25,925 nt of DNA from a virus. The position numbers and the translations under genes are program-made. Shown one piece after another: positions 1 to 6,214 of the stretch. The stretch lies in IMG/VR virus record IMGVR_UViG_3300010334_003522, positions 1 to 25,925 of that record; one strand, given 5' to 3'. Below the pieces are notes generated by a model. It did not search any database and had not been told where the DNA came from. It saw nothing but the letters and a program-made list of their open reading frames with translations. Within the stretch, counting starts at the first letter, position 1. Each line of letters begins with the position of its first letter.

Positions 1-30
1 AGATTGGTTCGACTCCAATTACTTGCACCA
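1..30 (+). tRNA. tRNA, 3' end only (cut by window edge)
   Basis: The T-stem (3-7 pairing with 15-19, loop TTCGACT), the 3' acceptor strand (20-26), discriminator A27 and an encoded CCA (28-30) are visible. The anticodon lies outside the window, so the amino acid is unknown. It is the first member of the + strand tRNA island. Confidence 0.8.
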
Positions 31-36
31 GTTTAT

Positions 37-110
37 TGCGCGGTGGAGAAACAGTAACTCGAGAGTTTCATACGCTCTAGATCTAGGTGCAATTCCTAGC
101 TGCGCACCCA
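37..110 (+). tRNA. tRNA with CAT anticodon (Met or Ile2), atypical loops
   Basis: The acceptor stem (37-43 with 100-106), anticodon stem (62-66 with 74-78), T-stem (83-87 with 95-99) and encoded CCA (108-110) all pair. The anticodon loop TTCATAC gives CAT. The T1-A72 pair and the lack of the three-GC anticodon stem argue against an initiator tRNA, leaving elongator Met or a lysidine-modified Ile(AUA) tRNA. Two things are odd: the T-loop is TGCAATT, with G where T55 (pseudouridine) is expected, and the D-loop lacks the usual GG. It may be degenerate or a phage variant. Confidence 0.75.
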
Positions 111-129
111 ATTATGATGGAGTTATAAT

Positions 130-717
130 ATGTTATTGAGTGAGATATTTGTTAATTTTATAGCATTACAAGAACTTAATCTTGATAACAAATCTATCAT
201 AGATTATTGTTATGATCTAAAAGAAAAAGATAAAGGCAGAGTTATAAGTAATATACATGGATGGCAAAGCAATGGTATTGATTGGGATAAAGAATCGCCA
301 TTGAATGAATTATTCAGCGAGTCTGAAAAAATATTCAACAATGTATATAAACATTATAAGTTCAAAAATACTTTTAAACAAGAAATTATTAATGGTTGGA
401 TTAATATAAATCAAAAAGACAACTATAATGTATTACATAGTCACCCTAGATCTTTTTTCTCTGGTGTTTATTATCCCAAAGCACCGACAAACTCAGGCAA
501 TATAGTTTTTAAAAGTCCAATAGTTGCACATGAATGGGCTATTGATGATTCTCTTGTTGAATCGTATAATGGATACAATTCATTCAATTATAGGATTGAA
601 CCAAGAGATAATATTTTTATAGTATTTCCAGCTTGGTTAGAACATCATGTTCTTCCAAATGAGTCCGATGAAGATAGAATAAGTATAGCTATTAACAGTA
701 AGGTAGTTTCGATATGA
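130..717 (+). CDS. putative 2OG-Fe(II) oxygenase
   Basis: This 195-aa protein resembles the small 2-oxoglutarate/Fe(II)-dependent oxygenases common in aquatic T4-like phages. The pattern seen is a His-rich segment near residue 100 (LHSHP) followed by SGVYYPKAP, a GNIVFKSP strand, and a C-terminal FPAWLEHHV segment leading into RISIAINS. Histidines in the first and last segments are the expected metal ligands. The family hydroxylates a protein, nucleotide or small molecule; the substrate here is unknown. The ATG follows GGAG at 119-122 with a 7-nt spacer. It overlaps the next gene by 4 nt (ATGA), so the two are probably co-translated. It lies inside the tRNA island. A structural or tail-associated role has been suggested for relatives, but nothing here shows it. 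Confidence 0.75.
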   Translation: MLLSEIFVNFIALQELNLDNKSIIDYCYDLKEKDKGRVISNIHGWQSNGIDWDKESPLNELFSESEKIFNNVYKHYKFKNTFKQEIINGWININQKDNYNVLHSHPRSFFSGVYYPKAPTNSGNIVFKSPIVAHEWAIDDSLVESYNGYNSFNYRIEPRDNIFIVFPAWLEHHVLPNESDEDRISIAINSKVVSI

Positions 718-1127
718 GAATTGGGTTTACATGTTCGGCATTTGATCTTTTACATCCAGGTCATATTGCTATGCTAGGAGAATGTAAAGAATATTGCGAT
801 CATCTGATCGTCGGTTTGCAAACTGATCCAACTATTGATCGACCAGATACAAAACAAAGACCTGTACAATCTACATTTGAAAGATATGTTCAGTTGAACT
901 CTTGTAAATTTGTAAATGAGATTATCCCATATGATACAGAGAAAGATTTAGAAAATCTTTTAGCAACTATTAGAATTGATATTCGTTTCTTAGGATATGA
1001 ATATTTCGATAAAAATTATACTGGTAAAAATATTTGTTTGTCTCGCAATATTGAGATATTTTATAATGAACCAAGATTACATAGTTTCAGTTCTACAGAA
1101 ATGAGAAACCGTCTGAAGAATTACTAA
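714..1127 (+). CDS. cytidylyltransferase-like nucleotidyltransferase
   Basis: A 137-aa protein with the cytidylyltransferase fold signature. It has an N-terminal strand (MRIGFTCSAFDLLHPGH) carrying the HxGH nucleotide-binding motif at about residues 14-17, and a C-terminal SSTEMRNR segment equivalent to the family's second motif (ISSTxIR). Length matches single-domain glycerol-3-phosphate cytidylyltransferases (TagD type, about 130 aa) and the cytidylyltransferase half of RfaE/HldE. Such enzymes join CTP or ATP to a phosphorylated small molecule. The real substrate cannot be read from sequence. The start overlaps the oxygenase stop by 4 nt, with a purine-rich TAAGG just upstream. The pair could act together in making or changing an activated sugar or polyol. 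Confidence 0.75.
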   Translation: MRIGFTCSAFDLLHPGHIAMLGECKEYCDHLIVGLQTDPTIDRPDTKQRPVQSTFERYVQLNSCKFVNEIIPYDTEKDLENLLATIRIDIRFLGYEYFDKNYTGKNICLSRNIEIFYNEPRLHSFSSTEMRNRLKNY

Positions 1128-1134
1128 AAATAAC

Positions 1135-1224
1135 GGACAGGTGGCCGAGCGGTTTATGGCTCTAGTCTTGAAAACTAGCGTAGGTGAAAGTCTACCGTGA
1201 GTTCGAATCTCACCCTGTCCGCCA
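1135..1224 (+). tRNA. tRNA-Ser(TGA)
   Basis: A type II tRNA of 90 nt starting GGACAGG, with GTGGCCGAGCGG typical of tRNA-Ser, a long variable arm (AGGTGAAAGTCTACC region) and encoded CCA at 1222-1224. The anticodon loop CTTGAAA gives TGA, reading UCA, a common codon in an AT-rich phage. Confidence 0.92.
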
Positions 1225-1272
1225 TTAACTAAATATTAACGGTTATTATGACCAAAACACTAGGAGAAACTA

Positions 1273-1920
1273 ATGAAAAATATTGTAATTACTACTGCAG
1301 CACTTCTTGTTGCAACATCTGCATTTGCTACTGATCTCCCTTCAAAGAAGAAAACTCCTCTTCCAACTCCAGCTCCAGTAGCTGCAGTTGCTCCAGCAAG
1401 CACTGATAGCTTGACTGTTTCTTATGGACAAGATCTCGGAAATAATTTCGGTGCAAAGGCTGATGATGCATATCAGCTAACATATAAGCATAACCTTGGT
1501 AATGGCTTCAGTGTTGGTGGTATGGCTAAAACCACTCAGGTATCAGGTTCACAGTTGAATCAGAATCTTGAAGTTCAGGCTGGATATGCACTTCCTGCAA
1601 TGGCTGGTGTAACTGTATCTGGTAAGGTCGGCGTTGGTGAAAAGTTCACTACTGCTAACTTCCCATACTATGCACTTTATGGCGCAGCAGACTATAAGGT
1701 TATGGACGGTCTAACTCTTAATGCAGTTCAGTATCGTTATCGTAACTCATTCGATACTGCTACTTACAGCTATGCAAGCCATCAGCTTGCAACTGGTGTC
1801 ACATATGACATCAATTCAAAGTATAGCGTAACTGCAAAGGTTGCTCGTAACTTCGACACTACCACTAGCTTTAATGCTACTGGCGATGAAGTTATGGTTG
1901 GCTTAACTGTAAAGTTTTAA
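1273..1920 (+). CDS. outer-membrane beta-barrel (porin-like) protein
   Basis: A 215-aa protein with a clear signal peptide (residues 1-19, cleavage after ATSAFA). A Lys/Pro/Ala linker follows (SKKKTPLPTPAPV) and then about 165 residues of alternating hydrophobic/polar strands such as LTVSYGQDLG, YQLTYKHNLG, FSVGGMAKT and VMVGLTVKF. It ends in Phe, the classic C-terminal signal for BAM-dependent insertion. This fits an 8-10 strand outer-membrane barrel of the Omp25/OmpW/porin type. The ATG follows AGGAG at 1262-1266. It sits between two tRNA-Ser genes on the + strand. Codon use seems shifted from its neighbours: more AAG, AAC and CAG, suggesting high expression or recent capture from a bacterium. 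A barrel encoded by a phage could replace or mask a host porin, block superinfection, or alter uptake; none of these is shown. Confidence 0.8.
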   Translation: MKNIVITTAALLVATSAFATDLPSKKKTPLPTPAPVAAVAPASTDSLTVSYGQDLGNNFGAKADDAYQLTYKHNLGNGFSVGGMAKTTQVSGSQLNQNLEVQAGYALPAMAGVTVSGKVGVGEKFTTANFPYYALYGAADYKVMDGLTLNAVQYRYRNSFDTATYSYASHQLATGVTYDINSKYSVTAKVARNFDTTTSFNATGDEVMVGLTVKF

Positions 1921-1928
1921 TAGAATAA

Positions 1929-2018
1929 GGAGAGTTGGCCGAGAGGCTTATGGCACACGTTTGCTAAATGTGCGGACTGGAAACAGTTCCGAGAGTTCGA
2001 ATCTCTCACTCTCCGCCA
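1929..2018 (+). tRNA. tRNA-Ser(GCT)
   Basis: A type II tRNA of 90 nt. Acceptor GGAGAGT pairs with ACTCTCC, followed by discriminator G and encoded CCA at 2016-2018. The anticodon loop TTGCTAA gives GCT, reading AGC/AGU. It has a long variable arm. It lies 8 nt after the barrel gene. Confidence 0.92.
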
Positions 2019-2025
2019 ATTTTGT

Positions 2026-2099
2026 ATCAGTGAAGTGTTACGGTAGCATATCGGTCTCCAAAACCGAGGGCTAGGGTTCGACTCCCTACACTGGTGCCA
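2026..2099 (+). tRNA. tRNA-Trp(CCA)
   Basis: Acceptor 2026-2032 pairs with 2089-2095 (one G-T pair), and CCA is encoded at 2097-2099. The anticodon loop CTCCAAA gives CCA. Its 3' part overlaps, on the other strand, the last codons and stop of the convergent lipase gene. Confidence 0.9.
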
Positions 2100-2826
2100 T
2101 TTTCTTAATCTTGGTGGCATATAGGCTTATACTATGATCATATATGCCATCAAACCATTCTTTTTTTGCCCATGCCCTTTTATGTGCACGCCACTTATCT
2201 TTAATACGTTGCCAACCTGTTAATTTACGTATATTTCCATAGAAATTGATATAGTGTAGCGTTCCATGGTGCTTAAACAAAAATACTGCTGGTGGAACAG
2301 TAGTTACCATATCGTTGCAGTTAACAAAACGATGATGTTCTGTTTTAAAACCTTCAACGTAAGCATGGCTTCCTACTCTTGGACTACCATAAGTAAATAA
2401 CATAGCAGTTTGTAAGTTAGCAAATTCTAACTCTTGTGTTATATAAGTTGCCATTGCAGCGCCAAGACTATGTCCTGTTAGCCATATTCTACGATTAGGA
2501 TATTTTCTAATATAATTAAAAATTAGTGGAAGAATTTTTCTAGCTTCGCGTCTGAAACCTTCATGGACAAATCCTTCACCGTGACGTTTTGGAATTGTAT
2601 CGATATCAGCTAACAGATCATTAGCTTTAGTTGGTTGTGTGCCACGACATGTTATAATCATATCAGTTTCGTTACATGCAGCATGACCTTGTGCTCCTAG
2701 ATTATCAAAGAACACATAGTTTTCTAAACCTAATTTTTCGAAATCTTCTTCGCAATCATCTTTATAGGCAGCTCCTGCCAGTGATGCAAATATATACGCT
2801 TTTTCTAAGAAAGGCAAATCTATCAT
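2086..2826 (-). CDS. class 3 (alpha/beta hydrolase) lipase
   Basis: A 246-aa protein with the lipase_3 pattern. The nucleophile elbow GHSLG puts Ser at residue 120. The catalytic Asp is probably D172 in NDMVTTVPP and the catalytic His H231 in YDHSI. The upstream TCRGTQ segment supplies the oxyanion region, and YGSPRVG after the elbow is typical of this family. These enzymes hydrolyse acylglycerols or phospholipids. No signal peptide is seen, so it should act in the cytoplasm or be released at lysis. It is the only - strand gene within the tRNA island. It has its own late promoter box 36 nt upstream and GGAG before the ATG, so late expression is likely. Its last codons and TAG stop lie within the antisense of tRNA-Trp. 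Possible jobs are attack on host membrane lipid at lysis or lipid turnover. Confidence 0.88.
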   Translation of the reverse strand: MIDLPFLEKAYIFASLAGAAYKDDCEEDFEKLGLENYVFFDNLGAQGHAACNETDMIITCRGTQPTKANDLLADIDTIPKRHGEGFVHEGFRREARKILPLIFNYIRKYPNRRIWLTGHSLGAAMATYITQELEFANLQTAMLFTYGSPRVGSHAYVEGFKTEHHRFVNCNDMVTTVPPAVFLFKHHGTLHYINFYGNIRKLTGWQRIKDKWRAHKRAWAKKEWFDGIYDHSISLYATKIKKMAPV

Positions 2827-2861
2827 AATAATTCTCCAATGACTATATAGTATGTTACTGC

Positions 2862-2869
2862 TATTTATA
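2862..2869 (-). promoter_or_regulatory. T4-type late promoter box (TATAAATA) for the lipase gene
   Basis: An exact TATAAATA octamer on the - strand, 36 nt before the lipase ATG and in an intergenic gap. This is the sequence used by T4 gp55/gp33-type late transcription. On the + strand the same DNA sits just before the AGGAG of the 64-aa gene. Confidence 0.7.
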
Positions 2870-2879
2870 GGAGAATGAT

Positions 2880-3074
2880 ATGGAAGAGTTTAACAAATTC
2901 ATTGGTGAAAGCTATTCAGCAGTCAATGAACAAATTACCGATCTTGCTAACAAGAAAGGTATTACGTCTGTATATCCATGGCCAGAACACATTGGCGGAT
3001 ATGATTCTGACGAAAGCACTCTTGTTGTATTCATAAATAATGATATAGAACAAAAGATAGTAAAATTTAAATAA
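2880..3074 (+). CDS. hypothetical 64-aa protein
   Basis: Not recognised. It is a small acidic protein with an N-terminal helix (FNKFIGESYSAVNEQI), a YPWPEH turn and a C-terminal pair of strands (TLVVFINNDIEQKIVKF). It starts 10 nt after a good AGGAG (2869-2873) and ends 1 nt before tRNA-Val, which supports it as a real gene in the + strand island. The opposite-strand frame over the same bases has no such start and is a shadow. Confidence 0.6.
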   Translation: MEEFNKFIGESYSAVNEQITDLANKKGITSVYPWPEHIGGYDSDESTLVVFINNDIEQKIVKFK

Positions 3075-3075
3075 T

Positions 3076-3151
3076 GGTCGGTTAGCTCTGTTGGTAGAGG
3101 ATCTCGCTTACACCGAGAATGTCGGCGGTTCGAGCCCGTCACCGACTACCA
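3076..3151 (+). tRNA. tRNA-Val(TAC)
   Basis: A 76-nt cloverleaf with acceptor GGTCGGT/ACCGACT and encoded CCA at 3149-3151. The anticodon loop CTTACAC gives TAC, reading GUA. It is the first of three tandem tRNAs spaced 5 nt apart. Confidence 0.92.
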
Positions 3152-3156
3152 ATAAT

Positions 3157-3231
3157 GCGGATGTAGCTCAGTGGTAGAGCACTTGCTTGCCAAGCAAGAT
3201 GTCGTGGGTTCGACCCCCATCGTCCGCTCCA
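3157..3231 (+). tRNA. tRNA-Gly(GCC)
   Basis: A 75-nt cloverleaf with acceptor GCGGATG/CGTCCGC and encoded CCA at 3229-3231. The anticodon loop TTGCCAA gives GCC, reading GGC/GGU. Confidence 0.93.
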
Positions 3232-3236
3232 ATTTC

Positions 3237-3311
3237 GGGGAATTAATGCTAGTGGTAACATGTCTGCCTTGCACGCAGAATTCAGCGGTTCGATTCCGCT
3301 ATTCTCCACCA
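3237..3311 (+). tRNA. tRNA-Ala(TGC)
   Basis: A 75-nt cloverleaf with acceptor GGGGAAT/ATTCTCC and encoded CCA at 3309-3311. The anticodon loop CTTGCAC gives TGC. It marks the end of the + strand island: the next gene converges on it from the other strand, one base away. Confidence 0.92.
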
Positions 3312-3312
3312 A

Positions 3313-3873
3313 TTATTTTTTAGATTTAATCCACTGTAAATCTTTTTCAATAAGAGCAATTCTCTTATCAAGATCTGCTCTAGCTAACGCTGCATTTTTT
3401 TCATTTGCATCAACATGATCAGAAAGGTCGCTGGTTAATTTATTAGATAATGCAGCACTATCAGATCTAATAGCTGCACGAGCTTGAGCCGCCTCAGCCA
3501 TCATTTCCATACGTTGTTTTTCTAAAGCAGCTAACTGTTTCTCTCTATCAAGTGTCATATTTGCTCTTGCAAGAGCTGCATCTTTTTCTACTTTATCAAT
3601 TTTCTCATTGAGTGATTCGCGAATTTGAGCCATATCGATAGTAGTACCCTGTGGTGGAATTGCTTTGTTATCGTTATTAACAACAACTGCAATCTTACTC
3701 TCTAATACTGTTATGGCATGATTGGAAGAACTTAATGCGGTAAATAGATATACTACGCATGAGAAAAGAATAGGTACTGCAGCGAATACAATCTTTTCTA
3801 CTAATGCGCTTTTACTCGCGCTTGCTGCTAATGTTTCGCTCATTTGAGCTGTTTTATCTGATGTTGTTGACAT
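3313..3873 (-). CDS. membrane-anchored coiled-coil protein
   Basis: A 186-aa protein, taken from the ATG giving MSTTSDK because AAAGGATC lies 5-6 nt upstream; a start 27 nt earlier lacks a good ribosome binding site. One hydrophobic segment (IVFAAVPILFSCVVYLFTAL, roughly residues 28-47) is followed by a long charged coiled coil to the C terminus. An internal repeat is visible: EKDAALARANMTLDREKQL and EKNAALARADLDKRIALIEK. The topology suggests a single-span protein with most of its mass on one side of the membrane. It could be a lysis accessory, spanin-like or holin-associated protein, or an inner-membrane tether; no family is recognised. It follows a GATAAATA late-type box. Confidence 0.75.
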   Translation of the reverse strand: MSTTSDKTAQMSETLAASASKSALVEKIVFAAVPILFSCVVYLFTALSSSNHAITVLESKIAVVVNNDNKAIPPQGTTIDMAQIRESLNEKIDKVEKDAALARANMTLDREKQLAALEKQRMEMMAEAAQARAAIRSDSAALSNKLTSDLSDHVDANEKNAALARADLDKRIALIEKDLQWIKSKK

Positions 3874-3919
3874 GATAGATCCTTTCAAATCAAATTTCAA
3901 TCAATCATGATAACAGCTT

Positions 3920-3927
3920 TATTTATC
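3920..3927 (-). promoter_or_regulatory. candidate late promoter box (GATAAATA)
   Basis: A one-base variant of TATAAATA on the - strand, 47 nt before the ATG of the coiled-coil membrane gene and touching the stop of the upstream nuclease gene. NATAAATA is the form seen in some cyanophage late promoters. Confidence 0.45.
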
Positions 3928-4591
3928 TTTTAAAGATCTCTAACACTTTGTCAATATAATAAACACGCTCTTTGATGAAAATCTGGGGCGTGCTTTCATC
4001 ATCTACAGCTATGATAATAACAATTTGTGGAACTGATAAATTATATGTCCACTCAAACATCATAGAATAAACAGTAGCCTGTAAGAAGTAATTTTCAATA
4101 TAACTTTCTTCTTTTAATCTCTTAGATGTCTTAAAGTCAATAATAGACAATACACCATCATACTCTGCTACAAGGTCAGTACGACCTGCACAACCAAGAG
4201 TTTTGGAAGCTAGTGGTGTTTCAATTCCCAAAATAGTTCCGACGTGTTCATTAAGCACAGGTTGTATCTTCTGAAACGTCTCGATATTAATCGGCATTTC
4301 TTTTTGAAAGATAGGTGTCATGTCCTCATTAAGAAGATACTTCTCAGCCATATTATGTATAGCTGTACCTCTACGTGCAGCTTGAGTGGAGATACGATTG
4401 GCTTCTTCTTCGCCAACTCGTTTTCTCCACTCAAGTAATGAAGTTTTATCTGTTTTTTCTCCCAGTATGGTAGTTACCGATTTTAATTTGGTAATACCAT
4501 CTGGAAGAACATAATGTCTTTGGCCATCAATTGTTTCAGTAGTAAGATCTACAACTGGAACAAACTGATGCTTAAATGTTTTACGCGACAA
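3923..4591 (-). CDS. PD-(D/E)XK family exonuclease
   Basis: A 222-aa protein with the RecB/Cas4-like nuclease core. RRGTAIH at residues 73-79 supplies the motif I region. Asp139 lies in GRTD, D152-x-K154 in IIDFKTS is the metal-binding/catalytic motif, and Q171 with a Tyr four residues on (QATVY) is the helix that closes the site. Length fits single-domain phage nucleases. The likely role is processing of DNA ends or degradation of host DNA. Its start overlaps the end of the phoH-like gene by 11 nt, and it is the last gene of the early-type unit beginning with RNase H. Confidence 0.82.
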   Translation of the reverse strand: MSRKTFKHQFVPVVDLTTETIDGQRHYVLPDGITKLKSVTTILGEKTDKTSLLEWRKRVGEEEANRISTQAARRGTAIHNMAEKYLLNEDMTPIFQKEMPINIETFQKIQPVLNEHVGTILGIETPLASKTLGCAGRTDLVAEYDGVLSIIDFKTSKRLKEESYIENYFLQATVYSMMFEWTYNLSVPQIVIIIAVDDESTPQIFIKERVYYIDKVLEIFKR

Positions 4592-5324
4592 TCTTCAACC
4601 TATCTTTCTGAATAATATAATCTTTCACCATAGCACTTCTAACAATATCGTTTTCATCGAAGTCGATAAAAGTAAATGATTTCATCTTCTGAATAATTTT
4701 AATGAAATCTTTAAGACCATTTTTATCACGTTCAAAGGTAAAATCAGACTGTCTAAAATCTCCAGAGAAAACAATACGACAATTTTTACCAACACGTATA
4801 ATAACAGAGTCAAGCTCATGCAATGTCATGTTAGCGATTTCATCAACAATAATAATACAATCATTAAGAGTAACACCACGAATAAAAGATGTGCTGATAA
4901 ACTCAATTATATTCTTTTGCTTGAGATATTCATAGGAGTCACCTCTGCCAAAAAGCTCAGAACATATTGCATAATATGGAGCCTCATAAACTTTGGTTTT
5001 CTCTTTTGTATTACCTGGAAGAAAGCCCATGTCTCTTGTTGGTACTACACTTCTAACGATAATAACTTTTTTATAATTACTCTCTTCTGTAAGAACCTGA
5101 TTAAGAGCAAGGTAAAGTGAGATAAAACTTTTGCCAGTACCTGCTATACCATGAAGCATTAAATTTCTACCACTGTTATATGCTTCAAAAGAGAGTTTTT
5201 GATTCTGTGTTAGTGGATCTACATTCTTTAGTTTAAAATTTAATTTCTCTTGATTAATTTCTTTCTGACCGTTTTGACGAAGGATTCTTTTTTCTTTTCT
5301 TGTTAACCTTTGATTCGTTTCCAT
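4581..5324 (-). CDS. phoH: PhoH-like ATPase
   Basis: A 247-aa protein with Walker A GIAGTGKS at residues 59-66, VIIVRSVVPTRDMGFLPG typical of PhoH, Walker B IIIVDEIAN, and SGDFRQSD corresponding to the PhoH/RecD-like motif III. PhoH-like NTPases are widespread in T4-like phages of aquatic hosts. Their cellular role is unsettled; RNA-linked ATPase/helicase activity is often proposed. There is a Lys/Arg/Gln-rich N-terminal stretch of about 30 residues before the ATPase core. It overlaps the nuclease gene by 11 nt. Confidence 0.9.
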   Translation of the reverse strand: METNQRLTRKEKRILRQNGQKEINQEKLNFKLKNVDPLTQNQKLSFEAYNSGRNLMLHGIAGTGKSFISLYLALNQVLTEESNYKKVIIVRSVVPTRDMGFLPGNTKEKTKVYEAPYYAICSELFGRGDSYEYLKQKNIIEFISTSFIRGVTLNDCIIIVDEIANMTLHELDSVIIRVGKNCRIVFSGDFRQSDFTFERDKNGLKDFIKIIQKMKSFTFIDFDENDIVRSAMVKDYIIQKDRLKIVA

Positions 5325-5335
5325 AATGGTCCTTA

Positions 5336-5578
5336 TTAAAATGTATTTACAGTGCTCCTCGAAATACCTTTGCTATGTTCCTTCTTAATATTTTTTAATA
5401 GATCACGGAAACCGTTGTCAGGTTTGCCCATGCCTCTACCAGAAACAATATGAGGTGCACCGTTTACTAGTTGGGTTACGTTTTTATTTTCTTCCAAATA
5501 AACATCTAGAGCCGAGATACTCATAAAGTCCTCGAACTCCTCACCAGTATCATTATTTACAAATTTATATGTTGGCAT
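5336..5578 (-). CDS. small conserved phage protein, FmdB-like N terminus
   Basis: An 80-aa protein from the ATG at 5578, which shares its A with the TAA stop of the upstream gene (TAATG). A GTG 9 nt upstream is less likely. It begins MPTYKFVNNDTGEEFEDFMS, similar to the first strands of FmdB-type zinc-ribbon regulators, but it has no Cys, so a zinc ribbon is not possible. A Gly-rich middle (SGRGMGKPDNGF) and a basic C-terminal helix (LLKNIKKEHSKG) follow. Such proteins are frequent in T4-like phages; the function is unknown. Confidence 0.72.
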   Translation of the reverse strand: MPTYKFVNNDTGEEFEDFMSISALDVYLEENKNVTQLVNGAPHIVSGRGMGKPDNGFRDLLKNIKKEHSKGISRSTVNTF

Positions 5579-5808
5579 TATTTCCACTGTACTTTCGCAA
5601 ACTCAAGATTATCATCCTCATCAATTTGCCAATTGATAGGATCATCGCCTTCATTGTCCATTTCAACTAGAGTAGAAACATCTTTAATGCGCAATGCACG
5701 ATCTACTCTTTTTTGCTTTCTTTTGTCTACGTATTTGGAAGAAGAGGAATATTCCTCTTCATCTTCATAATCATATCTTTTGTACTTATTAACCGTTGAC
5801 TTGCCCAT
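5578..5808 (-). CDS. hypothetical 76-aa charged protein
   Basis: Not recognised. It has a basic, Tyr-rich N terminus, an acidic-serine patch (YEDEEEYSSSS) and then a strongly basic stretch (VDKRKQKRVDRALRIK). The C-terminal half is acidic. The protein is likely disordered in its first 35 residues. It overlaps the upstream gene by 20 nt and the downstream gene by 1 nt, as expected for translationally coupled phage genes. Confidence 0.68.
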   Translation of the reverse strand: MGKSTVNKYKRYDYEDEEEYSSSSKYVDKRKQKRVDRALRIKDVSTLVEMDNEGDDPINWQIDEDDNLEFAKVQWK

Positions 5809-6214
5809 TGATTAATCCTGGAAGTGCCTCTACTACGTGTTGAAGGGTAATGCCTTTAATTGGCTTCTTGTCTTTAATTTCACAGAGCATTGCTGCATCT
5901 GCAGGTGCACAACGCTCAAGATATTCAACAAACATTGTTTCTCTTTTAAGCTGTGCAAGGTTGTCATGAAATCCTTTAATGAAGTATCTCAACTTAGGAC
6001 AGTCTCTAATAAGAACATTTTCCTGATCAACCAATTCGTTTGGCTTATATGGTGGTATACCTGGAGGTAACAACCATACGACTCCTGGGTCATATGCACC
6101 CTGAAGAATAATACGTAATGGTAAACTATCATTGTACCTAAGAGCTTCAACCTTCTCTTGGGTCTTTTTCATTTTGCCGACTTTTTCTAAAAATTCTGCT
6201 AATCCAACTTGCAT
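5789..6214 (-). CDS. conserved phage protein (DUF6433-like)
   Basis: A 141-aa protein. Its pattern (FLEKVGKMKKTQEKVEALRYNDS, then ILQGAYDPGVVWLLPPGIPPY, then FIKGFHDN and a C-terminal helical part ending in IKGITLQHVVEALP) resembles a family conserved in cyanophages and other T4-like phages without known function; the DUF label is from memory. It starts directly after the RNase H stop and belongs to the same transcript. It may serve replication, judged only from its neighbours. Confidence 0.7.
   Translation of the reverse strand: MQVGLAEFLEKVGKMKKTQEKVEALRYNDSLPLRIILQGAYDPGVVWLLPPGIPPYKPNELVDQENVLIRDCPKLRYFIKGFHDNLAQLKRETMFVEYLERCAPADAAMLCEIKDKKPIKGITLQHVVEALPGLINGQVNG

Noticed and set aside
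1917-2120. A 67-aa frame on the - strand over the tRNA-Ser and tRNA-Trp genes
   Set aside because: It is simply the antisense of two tRNA genes; its start has no ribosome binding site.
2912-3142. A 76-aa - strand frame over the 64-aa gene and tRNA-Val
   Set aside because: It is antisense to a tRNA and to a better supported + strand gene.
5565-6214. Possible frameshifted single gene from the overlaps of the two small genes at 5578-5808 and 5789-6214
   Set aside because: Each has its own start, length and composition; overlaps of 1-20 nt are normal in this genome.
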